64,000 bases of DNA, taken from NCBI GenBank assembly GCA_035695105.1, contig DASSEV010000059.1, positions 3,662-67,661 on the forward strand. The letters run 5' to 3'. Below are positions 51,842 through 60,472 of the stretch, one piece after another. The DNA comes from JAICYJ01 sp035695105 (GTDB lineage Bacteria; Actinomycetota; Thermoleophilia; Gaiellales; JAICJC01). Each line of letters opens with the position of its first letter. Position 1 is the stretch's first letter. The position numbers and the translations under genes are program-made. The notes under the pieces were generated by a model that worked only from the letters and a program-made list of their open reading frames with translations, made no database searches and was not told the DNA's origin.

Positions 51842-54220
51842 TCAGGCGTAGCGCAGGGCGTCACCTGGTTTGAGGTACGTCGCCCGACGTAGCGGCGCGA
51901 GGATCACGATCCCGGCCAGGAGGATGGTTGCGACGAGCGCAAGGGCGAGGTTCTGGGCGGGGAAGGCGAGGGTGATCTGTGCGTGCACGACGTGGTGGAC
52001 GAGCCAGACGAGGAGCAAGTCGAGGGCGTAGCCGATGGGGATGCCGAGTGCCCAGCCGATGATCGCGACCGCGATGCCTTCGGTGGCGAAGATGCGGCGG
52101 ATGTCGCGGGCGCGGGCACCGATGTTTCGGAGGATGCCGGTTTCGCGGGTGCGTTCGAGGATGCTCATCGTCATCGCGTTTGCCAGTGCGATCAGGCTGA
52201 TCGCCACGATCAGCGAGCCGATCACGGCGATGGTGGTGGTGAGCGTCTGGAAACTGGCGACGTCGTTTGCCTCGCCGACGTACTCGATCTCGCTGGCGAC
52301 TGGGTAGCCGTGGGCGGCGAGCGTGTCTTCGATCTTGGTTGTGGTGCGGTCGATGAAGGCGTGGTTGTGCGAGGTGGTTTGCACCCAGTAGTCGTCGCCG
52401 GCGGCCGCGGTAGGCCCGAGGATCTGGTGCATCGTCGTGACCGGGACGTAGACCGCCGTGCCGAACTCCTGCTGGTTTGACGCGATGCCGATCACGTGCA
52501 TCGTCACGGGCCCGCCGGCGGTTTGGAGTCGGATGTCTTGCCCGAGTTTCGTGCCGGTGAGGTTCGCGATCGATTGCTGGACGACAACCACGCGCGCACG
52601 CGAACGCTCCTGCGCCGGTGAGAACCAGGCGCCTTGGGTGATGTGGTAGCGGAACATCGTTCGACTCTTCACGCTCCAGACAACCGCGTCGTGGCCGGCG
52701 AAGCGGGTGTTGGCGGTGAACATCGGCTCGATGCGAGCGACGCCGGGGACGCTGCGTATCAGGCGGGCTGCCTGGGTGTCGAGTGGTCGGATGCCGGTGT
52801 CGCTGATCTTGACGTCCTCGCCGTGGTCGCGCCACGAGGCGTGAGCGGCGTTGGAGATGGCCGTGGCGAGGCCGACTACGGCCAAGAGGTTGCCAACGGC
52901 CAGGCCGACCATTAGCGCCGTGGCCAGGTTGCGGCGTTTGCGCCGGCCCAGGTTCCGCAGGCCGATCTGGGCAGTTCGCGGCACGAACCGGATCCGTCGC
53001 AGCAGCCGGTCGGTGGCGTCGAGTCCACCGACCGTCGATCCGGTGGCTTGGAGTGCCTCGCGGACGTTGACGCGAGTAGCGCGGCGGATCGCTGGGAGCG
53101 CGGCGAGCACCGGCCCGGCAAGGCCAAGCGCGATGCTCGCTCCGAGCACGGTCGCATCGACGCCGAAGCCAACGTTGATGGCGAAGAAGGTCGTGCCCAG
53201 ATAGCGGACGAGCACGTTCGAGAGCGCGATTCCAAGCGCGAGCCCGATCAACGTCCCAACCCCGCCCAGTAAGAATGCCGTTCGGACATAGACCATCCCG
53301 ATCTGTCGACGCTTAGCCCCGATCGCTTTCATCACGCTGATCTCGGACGTCTGCTCGGCGACCAGGGTGGTCATCGTGTTTGAGATCAAGACCAGTGCCG
53401 ATAGCAGCGCCAACACCGTCACGACGTAGAAGAAGTCGACGAACTTGTTGAAATCAGACTTCCCCGGCCATTCGCTGGCCGTTCGCACGGTGGGAAGATC
53501 GCTGAACCCGGTGAAGCCTGGCACCTGACGAAGCTGCGCCCGGATCGCCTGGGTCGTCGCCGCCACCGCCGCCGATCCGGTGTCGCGCAGCCGGAAGGCG
53601 AGCGAGTTGTAGCCCTGAACGCCGCTCAGCCGATCGACAGTCGCCGGCGTCGCGTAGAGCACGATCGTGTTGTTGGAGATGACATCGCGGCCGGCGTTCA
53701 GGTTCTCGCCAGTACCGGTAACCCGCGCCGATTGCACCCCGCCATTGGCGGCCACCACCCGCGCAAGTGCACCCGTATCCCCCGAGAACAGCCCGTGCAA
53801 CGAGTTCTGCGCCTCCGTGAGCACCTGCCCGGACTGAGGGAGGCTGCCAGACTGAAGCTGCACGACGTCGACCCGTTGGTTGGCAAGGTTCGGGATGCCG
53901 AGGACGTATGCCGGAGCTCTGCGCTGGCCGACGTAGACCTGCGTCATGAAGTAGGCGCGCGGCTGCACCGCCTCCACGTTTGGCAGCGCGGCCAACCGAG
54001 CCAGCTGCGTGTCTGACAGCTTCAGCGGCGCCGTCGAAACCGTCAGGTTCGGCAACCGTTGGGATGCCACCTGGGCCTGCATCGAACGTCCGATCAATGT
54101 TGGCATCGCAAACAAGCCGATGCTCCCCACAGCCAGGGCGAGCGTGCACACGGCGAACCAGGAACGCGCTCGGCGCCGCGTCAGCTCGGCGATCGACTTG
54201 CGATAGACGGCAGCAACCAT
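51842..54220 (-). CDS. ABC transporter permease, MacB/FtsX type
   Basis: A 792-residue membrane protein with two FtsX-type permease modules. An N-terminal helix (W-F-A-V-C-T-L-A-L-A-V-G) is followed by a large outer MacB-like domain (about 45-250), a three-helix FtsX block (V-T-V-L-A-L-L-S-A-L-V-L-I-S-N-T-M-T), then a further outer domain and a second FtsX block (A-I-S-L-I-A-L-A-N-A-M-T-M-S-I-L-E-R-T-R-E-T-G-I-L shortened here). It probably acts on lipids, peptides or drugs in the envelope. The ATPase gene ends 10 bp upstream. Confidence 0.88.
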   Translation of the reverse strand: MVAAVYRKSIAELTRRRARSWFAVCTLALAVGSIGLFAMPTLIGRSMQAQVASQRLPNLTVSTAPLKLSDTQLARLAALPNVEAVQPRAYFMTQVYVGQRRAPAYVLGIPNLANQRVDVVQLQSGSLPQSGQVLTEAQNSLHGLFSGDTGALARVVAANGGVQSARVTGTGENLNAGRDVISNNTIVLYATPATVDRLSGVQGYNSLAFRLRDTGSAAVAATTQAIRAQLRQVPGFTGFSDLPTVRTASEWPGKSDFNKFVDFFYVVTVLALLSALVLISNTMTTLVAEQTSEISVMKAIGAKRRQIGMVYVRTAFLLGGVGTLIGLALGIALSNVLVRYLGTTFFAINVGFGVDATVLGASIALGLAGPVLAALPAIRRATRVNVREALQATGSTVGGLDATDRLLRRIRFVPRTAQIGLRNLGRRKRRNLATALMVGLAVGNLLAVVGLATAISNAAHASWRDHGEDVKISDTGIRPLDTQAARLIRSVPGVARIEPMFTANTRFAGHDAVVWSVKSRTMFRYHITQGAWFSPAQERSRARVVVVQQSIANLTGTKLGQDIRLQTAGGPVTMHVIGIASNQQEFGTAVYVPVTTMHQILGPTAAAGDDYWVQTTSHNHAFIDRTTTKIEDTLAAHGYPVASEIEYVGEANDVASFQTLTTTIAVIGSLIVAISLIALANAMTMSILERTRETGILRNIGARARDIRRIFATEGIAVAIIGWALGIPIGYALDLLLVWLVHHVVHAQITLAFPAQNLALALVATILLAGIVILAPLRRATYLKPGDALRYA

Positions 54221-54230
54221 CGCCTGAGCC

Positions 54231-54956
54231 TCACGCTGCCACCACGACGCCGTCGCGGATCGTCACGACCCGATGCGCGCGTGCGGCCAACTCGGGATCG
54301 TGCGTCACGTAGAGCACGGTCTTCCCCTCTGCGTTCAACCGGGCGAACAGCTCGAACATCTCGCCGGCAGTCTGCGTGTCGAGATTGCCGGTAGGCTCAT
54401 CGCCCACCACCAGCTTCGGGTCACACGCCAGCGCGCGAGCGATCGCCACCCGCTGCTGCTCCCCACCCGACAGTTCGGCCGGCAGGTGATCAGCCTTGCC
54501 GGCCAAGCCCACCAGCTCAAGGTTGTGCAGCGCCCGCTGGTAACGCTCGCGGGCCGATCCTCGCCGAGCAAAATCGAGCGGCAACATCGCGTTCTCCACC
54601 GCCGAGAGCGTCGGCAGGAGCTGGAAGAACTGAAACACGATGCCGACACTCGCGCCACGCCACATCGCCAACGCTTCCTCGTTCATCGCATCGAGCCGCT
54701 GCCCGTCTACCTCGACAGTCCCGGCCGACGGCCGATCGATCCCCGTGACCAGGTTCAGGATCGTCGTCTTCCCGCTACCCGACGGGCCGACCACCGCCAC
54801 CAGTTCGCCGCTGTCGACGGTAAGGTCGACGCCGCGCAAGGCCGGATAGGAGACACGGCCCATCCGATACGCCTTCTCGACGCCGACAAGCTCGATCAAG
54901 TGCGTCGCTGCGGCCGAAGCGGGCGGCACCGGCTGAGTCAGTGACGACGAGGCCAC
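54231..54956 (-). CDS. ABC transporter ATP-binding protein, LolD/MacB type
   Basis: About 241 residues. Walker A is G-P-S-G-S-G-K-T-T, signature L-S-G-G-E-Q-Q-R, Walker B L-V-V-G-D-E-P-T-G-N-L-D, and the switch His is in Y-V-T-H-D. The L-D-T-Q-T-A-G end is typical of MacB/LolD ATPases. The start was set at GTG 54956: GGAGGTGA sits just upstream at proper spacing, while the earlier GTG overlaps that site. Forms an exporter with the following permease. Confidence 0.92.
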   Translation of the reverse strand: MASSSLTQPVPPASAAATHLIELVGVEKAYRMGRVSYPALRGVDLTVDSGELVAVVGPSGSGKTTILNLVTGIDRPSAGTVEVDGQRLDAMNEEALAMWRGASVGIVFQFFQLLPTLSAVENAMLPLDFARRGSARERYQRALHNLELVGLAGKADHLPAELSGGEQQRVAIARALACDPKLVVGDEPTGNLDTQTAGEMFELFARLNAEGKTVLYVTHDPELAARAHRVVTIRDGVVVAA

Positions 54957-55571
54957 GCGGTTCACCTCCGCTCACGGAGATTCGTCGAGGAGAAGCCTCC
55001 CTCCCCCCTTGCCGTCCCGCTTCGGGGAAAGTACGGATTGGCCCAGCGCCGCGGCGGCCCTCGATCTGCCGGTGCGCTCCACGCCGCCTGATGGCCTCGT
55101 CGCTCGCTCTGCGTGGTGCGCGGAATAGTCGTCGGGGCCATCCGCTTGAATGGCCAATCAGAAGACGTTCGTCCGTGAAGGACACGGTGAGCCGGGAACC
55201 CGACCGTAGGGCAATGGCCACTTCCGTCGCCTCCACAGGCTGCATCTGCGCCATGGGCGCAAGGCCGCGGCTGCCGGGTTGATGCCTGGCCTGCCGTTCC
55301 CGCAGCGGCGACGGCGACGACGGGCGCAGGCTGACGACCCTGATCCGCAGCCCTTCTAGGCGGACAAGGTCGCCGGCAGATAGAAGCTCCCGCTCGCCTC
55401 AGCAACACCGAGGCGGGCAAAGCCATGCTCGGATATGGATGGGCTGCGCTCGGAAGAGGTCAGCGGTTCGAGACCAGCCAGTAGTTGGCGACGGACGGCT
55501 CTTGGAGACCTACAGGGCCGTTGCTTCGAACGGCAACGGCCCCTCAAGAAACGGAACGAAGAACACGGGGA
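54957..55571. other. Stretch without a recognisable gene
   Basis: About 615 bases between the ABC ATPase and tRNA-Ala. Minus-strand frames carry coding-like bits (S-F-Y-L-P-A, I-A-L-R-S-G-S-R-L-T-V-S) that faintly recall the end of an IS66 TnpA, but frames change and no repeats or inverted ends were found. It may be decayed mobile DNA; not asserted. Confidence 0.3.
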
Positions 55572-55644
55572 TGGAGCTAACCGGGCTCGAACCGGTGACC
55601 TTCGCGCTGCCAGCGCGACGCTCTCCCAACTGAGCTATAGCCCC
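55572..55644 (-). tRNA. tRNA-Ala (GGC)
   Basis: On the minus strand acceptor arms GGGGCTA / TAGCTCC pair over 7 bp (one G-U) with discriminator A. The anticodon loop C-T-GGC-A-G reads Ala GCC codons, and the T arm contains GGTTCGAGCC. Length 73 nt, no encoded CCA. Confidence 0.94.
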
Positions 55645-55673
55645 GTGGCTCCGCAGTATATCGGCGCCCCCGA

Positions 55674-56216
55674 CTACGGGATGAGCGGCGAGACCGGCCG
55701 GACTGTCATGCCGCGGGGCGCGGCCAGCCGCTCCAGCACCATGGCGGTGTCCGCAACAGCCACCCCCGACAGGTGCTGGTCACGAGCAGCGAAGTCGGCC
55801 AGGATCGCGTCCAGTGCGCCCCGGTACCGTTCGGCATCCCCCGCCGCCAGCGACGCCAGCGCTTCGCCGGTCGAGGCAAAGGCGCCGCCGGCATGCACCA
55901 TCGGCCCGACGTCGGGCGTCTGGCCCAGCGCGACCGCCGCCAGGGCACCTGTATAGGCCGCCGCCGGGGAGTCCGCCGACGCCGTCTCCGCCAGCGCCTG
56001 CCGGGCCACCCCCTCCACCCCGTCCCCCGCCAGGATCGCCATCTTCAGCGCTCCGATCAACCGCCCCCAGCTCTGTGGGCCCGTCTCGGCGTGCGAGGCG
56101 AGGTAGGCGTCTCGCGCCGCGCGGTAATGGGCGCCGGCCGGGCGGCCCTCCAGCTCCGCGCGGTATGCCTCGCCCTCCTCAGCGAGCGCCTGGTCGAGGT
56201 GTCGGCCGGCGCTCAC
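55674..56216 (-). CDS. Hypothetical helical protein
   Basis: A 180-residue cytosolic protein, almost all alpha-helical and Ala-rich (A-L-A-E-E-G-E-A-Y-R-A-E-L, A-A-R-D-A-Y-L-A-S-H-A-E, A-Y-T-G-A-L-A-A-V-A-L-G). The repeated helices look TPR-like but no clear repeat unit is seen. No known function. Its ATG overlaps the stop of the next gene upstream (DUF2203) by 4 bp, so it belongs to the obg-nadD-rsfS series. Confidence 0.65.
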   Translation of the reverse strand: MSAGRHLDQALAEEGEAYRAELEGRPAGAHYRAARDAYLASHAETGPQSWGRLIGALKMAILAGDGVEGVARQALAETASADSPAAAYTGALAAVALGQTPDVGPMVHAGGAFASTGEALASLAAGDAERYRGALDAILADFAARDQHLSGVAVADTAMVLERLAAPRGMTVRPVSPLIP

Positions 56217-56617
56217 GGCAGCGGCCGGCGCCCCGCGAAGCCGTCCTCGGGCGTGTGCCAGAACGCGATCCTCGGCTCGCCGACATGCCAGCAGAGCAGC
56301 GCATCCTCGCCGTCCATCACGGAGGGGAAGTCGAGCAGGCCCTGCCCTGGATCCTTCACCTGCACCCCATGCGAGGTGATCTCACCGATCAGCTCCTGCA
56401 CCTCCGCCTGGCCCGCCTCCAGCCGCTCGCGCAGCTGCCCCGCGCGCTCGTGGTCGAGCCCGCCGCCGTTCGACCCGATCGCGATCAGGATCTTCTGCCA
56501 CTGGCGCTGGGGCGGCCCCAGCTCGGTGAACAGCGCCACCAGCCGCTCGGCCAGCGGCCGGATGGTCTCGTCCAGCAGCGCCTGGGCCTCCGCGAGCGTG
56601 AAGGAGCGCTCAGGCAC
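56213..56617 (-). CDS. DUF2203 protein
   Basis: A 134-residue protein with an N-terminal coiled segment (F-T-L-A-E-A-Q-A-L-L-D-E-T) and the family's C-terminal block: G-V-Q-V-K-D-P-G-Q-G-L-L-D-F-P-S, L-C-W-H-V-G-E-P-R-I-A-F-W-H and G-F-A-G-R-R-P-L. Function is unknown. It overlaps rsfS by 8 bp and is probably co-transcribed. Confidence 0.8.
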   Translation of the reverse strand: MPERSFTLAEAQALLDETIRPLAERLVALFTELGPPQRQWQKILIAIGSNGGGLDHERAGQLRERLEAGQAEVQELIGEITSHGVQVKDPGQGLLDFPSVMDGEDALLCWHVGEPRIAFWHTPEDGFAGRRPLP

Positions 56618-56963
56618 CCTGGGCGTACGACTCGCTGGGTACCTCGCCCCAGAGCGAATCGAGCCGGTAGAACGACCGCGCGTCCGGCGTGAAGACGTGC
56701 ACGATCACGTCCAGGAAGTCGAGCAGGATCCAGTCTCCCTGCCGCTCGCCGTCGATGTTCCGGGCGAGCACCCGGTCGCGCTTCAGCGCCTCGCGGATCT
56801 GCTCCGCAATCGCCTGCGTCTGCCGCGCGTTGCGGCCTGAGCAGATCACGAAGTAGTCCGTGTAGGTGACCACTTCGCGCATATCGAGGATGACGATGTC
56901 CGTTGCCAGCTTCTCGGCCGCCAGCGATGCGACGCGATGGGCGAGTTCGAGGCTCGTTGTCAG
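56610..56963 (-). CDS. rsfS: Ribosomal silencing factor RsfS, apparent CTG start
   Basis: About 117 residues. The conserved core is A-E-K-L-A-T-D-I-V-I-L-D-M-R, T-Y-T-D-Y-F-V-I-C-S-G-R-N-A-R-Q-T, W-I-L-L-D-F-L-D-V-I-V-H-V-F and R-S-F-Y-R-L-D-S-L-W. RsfS binds L14 and blocks subunit joining under starvation. The first ATG in frame (56882) falls inside the conserved core. Upstream there is no ATG, GTG or TTG before the nadD stop; a CTG at 56963 with GGAG 8 nt upstream gives the normal length and an L-E-L-A-H-R-V-A start. CTG is therefore the best start. Confidence 0.85.
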   Translation of the reverse strand: MTTSLELAHRVASLAAEKLATDIVILDMREVVTYTDYFVICSGRNARQTQAIAEQIREALKRDRVLARNIDGERQGDWILLDFLDVIVHVFTPDARSFYRLDSLWGEVPSESYAQGA

Positions 56964-56991
56964 ACGATCATCTCCAGGACGGTCTCCGGGC

Positions 56992-57564
56992 TCAGGGTAG
57001 CACGGGGGTCTGCCGGTACAGCCCCTCGGCCCGGATCAGCTCCAGCACCGCTGCGGGCACCTCGTCGGTGCCCGCACCCGCCCGCAGCGCGGCGCGAACG
57101 CTCGTCGACGAGACGTCCACCGGATCCATCCGCAGGACGGTCACCTCGGGCCGGTCGAAGGCCCGCGCAGCGCCACGCGGAGCGACGGCCACGCGCGCCA
57201 GGCGGAGCACCTCCTGCGACTGATGCCACCGGCACGCCAGCAGGTCCGATGCCTGGTCGGTGCCCAGGATCAGCACCAGCTCACCGCGCGGCTGCAGGGC
57301 TCGCAGCGTGTCCACCGTGTAGCTCGGCCCCTCGCGGTCGAGCTCGATGCGGCTGACCTCGACACCCGGCTCCCCGGCGAACGCAGCCTCGGCCAGCCGC
57401 ACCCGCGTCTCGGCCGGCGTCGGCGAAGCCTCGCGATGCGGCGGCCGGGCCGTCGGCACCACGATCACGCGGTCGAGCGCCAGCTGCTCCCGGGCGGCAC
57501 GAACGACCGCCAGGTGGCCCAGGTGGGGCGGGTCGAACTCGCCGCCGAACACCCCCACCTTCAT
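56992..57564 (-). CDS. nadD: Nicotinate-nucleotide adenylyltransferase
   Basis: A 190-residue NAD-synthesis enzyme: G-V-F-G-G-E-F-D-P-P-H-L-G-H (nucleotidyl-transferase G-G-x-F-D-P-x-H-x-G-H), P-T-A-R-P-P-H-R, T-V-D-T-L, L-I-L-G-T-D-Q and the V-S-S-T-S-V-R end motif. Glu replaces the usual Thr in G-G-T-F-D. It overlaps the obg stop by 4 bp; rsfS follows. Confidence 0.92.
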   Translation of the reverse strand: MKVGVFGGEFDPPHLGHLAVVRAAREQLALDRVIVVPTARPPHREASPTPAETRVRLAEAAFAGEPGVEVSRIELDREGPSYTVDTLRALQPRGELVLILGTDQASDLLACRWHQSQEVLRLARVAVAPRGAARAFDRPEVTVLRMDPVDVSSTSVRAALRAGAGTDEVPAAVLELIRAEGLYRQTPVLP

Positions 57565-58865
57565 GCCGTCTCCTCCGCACCCGCCGACGGCTGGAACGTG
57601 AAGCTGTGAGCGCCGACCAGGATGTCGTCGCCCCGCTTCGCGCCGGCCGCGCGCAGCGCGTCCTCGACGCCCAGGCGGTCGAGCTCGGCCGAGAGGCGGG
57701 CGACCGCGCCGGGGTCGTCCGGATCGAGCCCGGCCGCGAGGCGCTCGAGGTCGCGTCCGGCAACTCGCAGGGTGCCTGCGTCTCGCAGGATCTTGTACGC
57801 CCGCCGCGCCGGGGGGGCCGGCCGGTAGACGAGGTAGTCGGCGAGATCGTCCTCGCCGGCGAGATCGACGCCCGCCGGCGCCGGCAACTCCGGCACCAGC
57901 GCGAACAGCTGCTCCACGAGCGCGTCCACGCCCTCACCGGTCGCCGACGAGAGCGCGAGGTCGGCACCGGTCTCGTCCATCAGCGTCGCGCGCCGGCCGG
58001 GGTCGATCAGGTCGATCTTGGACAGGACGAAGAGCTGCGGCCGCTCCGCCAGGCCTCCCCCGTGCAGAGCCAACTCGCGGTTGATCGTGTCGCGGCGGCG
58101 GAGCACATCGGCGGGGTCGTCCGCGACCTCGACCAGGTGGATCAGCAGCCGCGCCCGCTCCAGGTGGGCGAGGAACTCATCTCCGAGGCCAACGCCCTCG
58201 TGCGCCCCCTCGAGCAGGCCGGGCACGTCGGCCACAGTCAGCTGGCTGCCGTGATCGGGCGAGTCGACGGTGCCCAGCACGGGCTCGATGGTCGTGAACG
58301 GATAGTCGGCCACGTTCGGTCTGGCGTTCGAGATCCGACGCAGGAGCGACGACTTGCCGGCGTTCGGGAACCCCAGCAGCGCGGCATCGGCGACCAGCTT
58401 GAGGCGGAGCTCCAGCCAGTGGTCGTCGCCGAGCTCCCCCACCTCCGCGGTGGTCGGTGCCCGCCGCGTCGCCGTCGCGTAGCGCCGGTTGCCGCCGCCG
58501 CCGGCGCCGCCCGCGGCGACGACCACCCGGGCGCCGGGATGGGCGAGGTCGGCCAGCAGCGTCCCCTCGTCCCGCAGCCACACCTGGGTGCCCACCGGCA
58601 CGGGGAGCACGGTCCGCGCGCCGCGACGCCCGTGCTTGCCGGACCCCTGACCGTGCGTGCCGCGCTGACCCTTGAAGTGCGAGGCGAAGCGGAAGGCGGT
58701 GAGGTCGCGCAGATCGGGATCGGCAACCAGTTCGACACCGCCGCCGTGGCCGCCGTCGCCGCCGTCGGGGCCTCCGCGCGGCACGTACTTCTCACGGCGG
58801 AAGCTGACGCAGCCGTCGCCGCCGCGGCCGCCCTGCACGTAGATCGTGGCGTGATCCGAGAACAC
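57561..58865 (-). CDS. obg: GTPase Obg/CgtA
   Basis: A 434-residue GTPase in 50S assembly and stress signalling. The Gly-rich Obg fold (G-G-R-G-G-D-G-C-V-S-F-R-R-E-K-Y, G-G-D-G-G-H-G-G) fills 1-155; the G domain has G-F-P-N-A-G-K-S-S, Y-P-F-T-T, D-V-P-G-L and S-K-I-D; the C-terminal OCT domain begins near 350. GTG start; TACGCT six bases upstream without ribosome site (leaderless). rplU-rpmA lie 4 kb away rather than directly upstream. Confidence 0.95.
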   Translation of the reverse strand: MFSDHATIYVQGGRGGDGCVSFRREKYVPRGGPDGGDGGHGGGVELVADPDLRDLTAFRFASHFKGQRGTHGQGSGKHGRRGARTVLPVPVGTQVWLRDEGTLLADLAHPGARVVVAAGGAGGGGNRRYATATRRAPTTAEVGELGDDHWLELRLKLVADAALLGFPNAGKSSLLRRISNARPNVADYPFTTIEPVLGTVDSPDHGSQLTVADVPGLLEGAHEGVGLGDEFLAHLERARLLIHLVEVADDPADVLRRRDTINRELALHGGGLAERPQLFVLSKIDLIDPGRRATLMDETGADLALSSATGEGVDALVEQLFALVPELPAPAGVDLAGEDDLADYLVYRPAPPARRAYKILRDAGTLRVAGRDLERLAAGLDPDDPGAVARLSAELDRLGVEDALRAAGAKRGDDILVGAHSFTFQPSAGAEETA

Positions 58866-58907
58866 GGGAGAAGCGTAGTTTGCAGCCGGTCACGCTAGGC
58901 TCGTCGC

Positions 58908-59696
58908 ATGGCCACGTGGCACTACGGACTGGTCGCCGACTGGTGGGCGCTGTTCAACACGGACGGCCCGGAGATCACCTACTTCGGCGAGCACGTCGCG
59001 GCCGGCCAGCCGGCGCTCGATGCCGGCTGCGGAGCCGGCCGGCTGCTCGTGCCGTGGCTGGACGCCGGGTACGACGTGGACGGGTGCGACGTGTCGGAGG
59101 ACATGCTCGCCCGCTGCTCGGAGCGTGCGCGCGCCGCCGGCCATGAGCCGACGCTGGCCGCCCAGCCGTTGCACGAGCTGAAGATGCCGCGCCGCTACAG
59201 GACGATCGTGGTCTGCGGCGTGTTCGGGCTCGGCACAACGTGGGAGCAGGACGCCGCCGCTCTGCGCCGGCTGTTCGAGGCGCTCGAGCCCGGTGGCCTG
59301 CTCCTGCTCGACAACGAGGCTCCGTATGCCGCGGCCCGCCAGTGGCGCTCGTGGACGCCGGAGGGGCGGGCGGCGCTGCCCGAGCCGCTGGCACCGCCCG
59401 GTGAGCTCCGCGCGACTCCGGACGGCACCGAGCGCGGGATGCGCAGCCGGCTTCTGGCCTCGGACCCGCTCGACCAGACGGTCACCCTCGAGATCGTCGG
59501 CGAGCTGTGGCGGGAGGGTGAGCTGGTCGCGACCGAGACGCGGCCGCTGACGCTGCGCCTGTACCTCGACGCACAGGTGCGGGGAATGCTCGCCGACGCC
59601 GGCTTCGAGCTGGTGGCGGTGCATGGCGACTACCAGCCGGCGCCGCCGACCGGCGACACGGCCTTCTTCGTGTATCACGCGCGGAAGCCCGCCTAG
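58908..59696 (+). CDS. SAM-dependent methyltransferase
   Basis: A 262-residue class I methyltransferase: L-D-A-G-C-G-A-G-R-L-L-V-P-W (motif I), D-G-C-D-V-S-E-D-M-L-A, and I-V-V-C-G-V-F-G-L-G. The later Y-x-D-x-x-V-R-x-M-L-A-D-A-G-F end is common in small-molecule methyltransferases. Substrate unknown. TAGGCT six bases before the ATG suggests a leaderless mRNA. It is divergent from obg and convergent with the next methyltransferase (4-bp overlap). Confidence 0.85.
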   Translation: MATWHYGLVADWWALFNTDGPEITYFGEHVAAGQPALDAGCGAGRLLVPWLDAGYDVDGCDVSEDMLARCSERARAAGHEPTLAAQPLHELKMPRRYRTIVVCGVFGLGTTWEQDAAALRRLFEALEPGGLLLLDNEAPYAAARQWRSWTPEGRAALPEPLAPPGELRATPDGTERGMRSRLLASDPLDQTVTLEIVGELWREGELVATETRPLTLRLYLDAQVRGMLADAGFELVAVHGDYQPAPPTGDTAFFVYHARKPA

Positions 59697-60433
59697 GCGG
59701 GAAGCTCCCAGACCGAGACGTGCTTCTCGCTGTCGCTGGTGAACGGCTCGCGATGCCACCCGCTCCAGCGATCGCGCAGCCGCATGCCTGCCAACCGCGC
59801 CATCAGGTCGAGCTCCGCGGGCCAGGTGTAGCGGAACGGCACCGAGATGCTGCGGGCCGTTCCGTCCGGCTCGATGGTGAGGTGGTGCGACACGAGGCCC
59901 TGGTTGGCCACGTCGTACTCGTCGAAGCCGAGCCGGTCGTTGCTGACGTGGAACGGCACGTACCGTTGCCCAGGCGGCAGACGACGCAGGCTGGGGACGC
60001 CGTTCTCGATCACGAAGCAGCCGCCCGGCTCCAGGTGGGCAGCGACGTTGCGGAAGCACGCCACCTGCGCATCCTGTGTTGTCAGGTTCGAGATCGTGTT
60101 GAAGACGAGGTAGGCGAGCGTGCAGCGGGCGCCCACGGTCGCCGTGGCGAAGTCGCCGATCGTCACCCGGATGCGGTCGCCGCCGGGCTTGTCATGCAGC
60201 CGCGCCACCATCGCCCTGGACATGTCGATTCCGTGCACCTCGACGCCCCGCTGCGACAGCGGCAGCGCGATCCGGCCGGTGCCGATGCCGAGCTCGAGCA
60301 CCGGGCCTGAGCCGGCAAGCTCGGCCAGCAGGTCGACGACCGGGTCAACCGCGCCGGCGGCGAAGATCTCCGCATCGTCGTCATAGCGGTTGGCGACGTC
60401 CTCGCCGAAGTAGCCGTCGTCGTGCTGCTCCAC
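59693..60433 (-). CDS. SAM-dependent methyltransferase
   Basis: About 246 residues: V-L-E-L-G-I-G-T-G-R-I-A-L-P-L (motif I), V-H-G-I-D-M-S-R-A-M-V, and the segment R-N-V-A-A-H-L-E-P-G-G-C-F-V-I-E-N-G. The E-D-V-A-N-R-Y-D-D-D-A-E start matches small actinobacterial methyltransferases. Substrate unknown. The GTG at 60433 has TATCGT six bases upstream; the frame continues further but that part is the antisense of the next gene. Confidence 0.85.
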   Translation of the reverse strand: MEQHDDGYFGEDVANRYDDDAEIFAAGAVDPVVDLLAELAGSGPVLELGIGTGRIALPLSQRGVEVHGIDMSRAMVARLHDKPGGDRIRVTIGDFATATVGARCTLAYLVFNTISNLTTQDAQVACFRNVAAHLEPGGCFVIENGVPSLRRLPPGQRYVPFHVSNDRLGFDEYDVANQGLVSHHLTIEPDGTARSISVPFRYTWPAELDLMARLAGMRLRDRWSGWHREPFTSDSEKHVSVWELPA

Positions 60434-60472
60434 GCCGCGACGATAGCGCAGGCGGCGTCTATCATCGGGCCC

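Noticed and set aside
54775..55254. A 159-codon minus-strand frame
   Set aside because: Its second half is a shadow of the ABC ATPase start; only a few words look coding.
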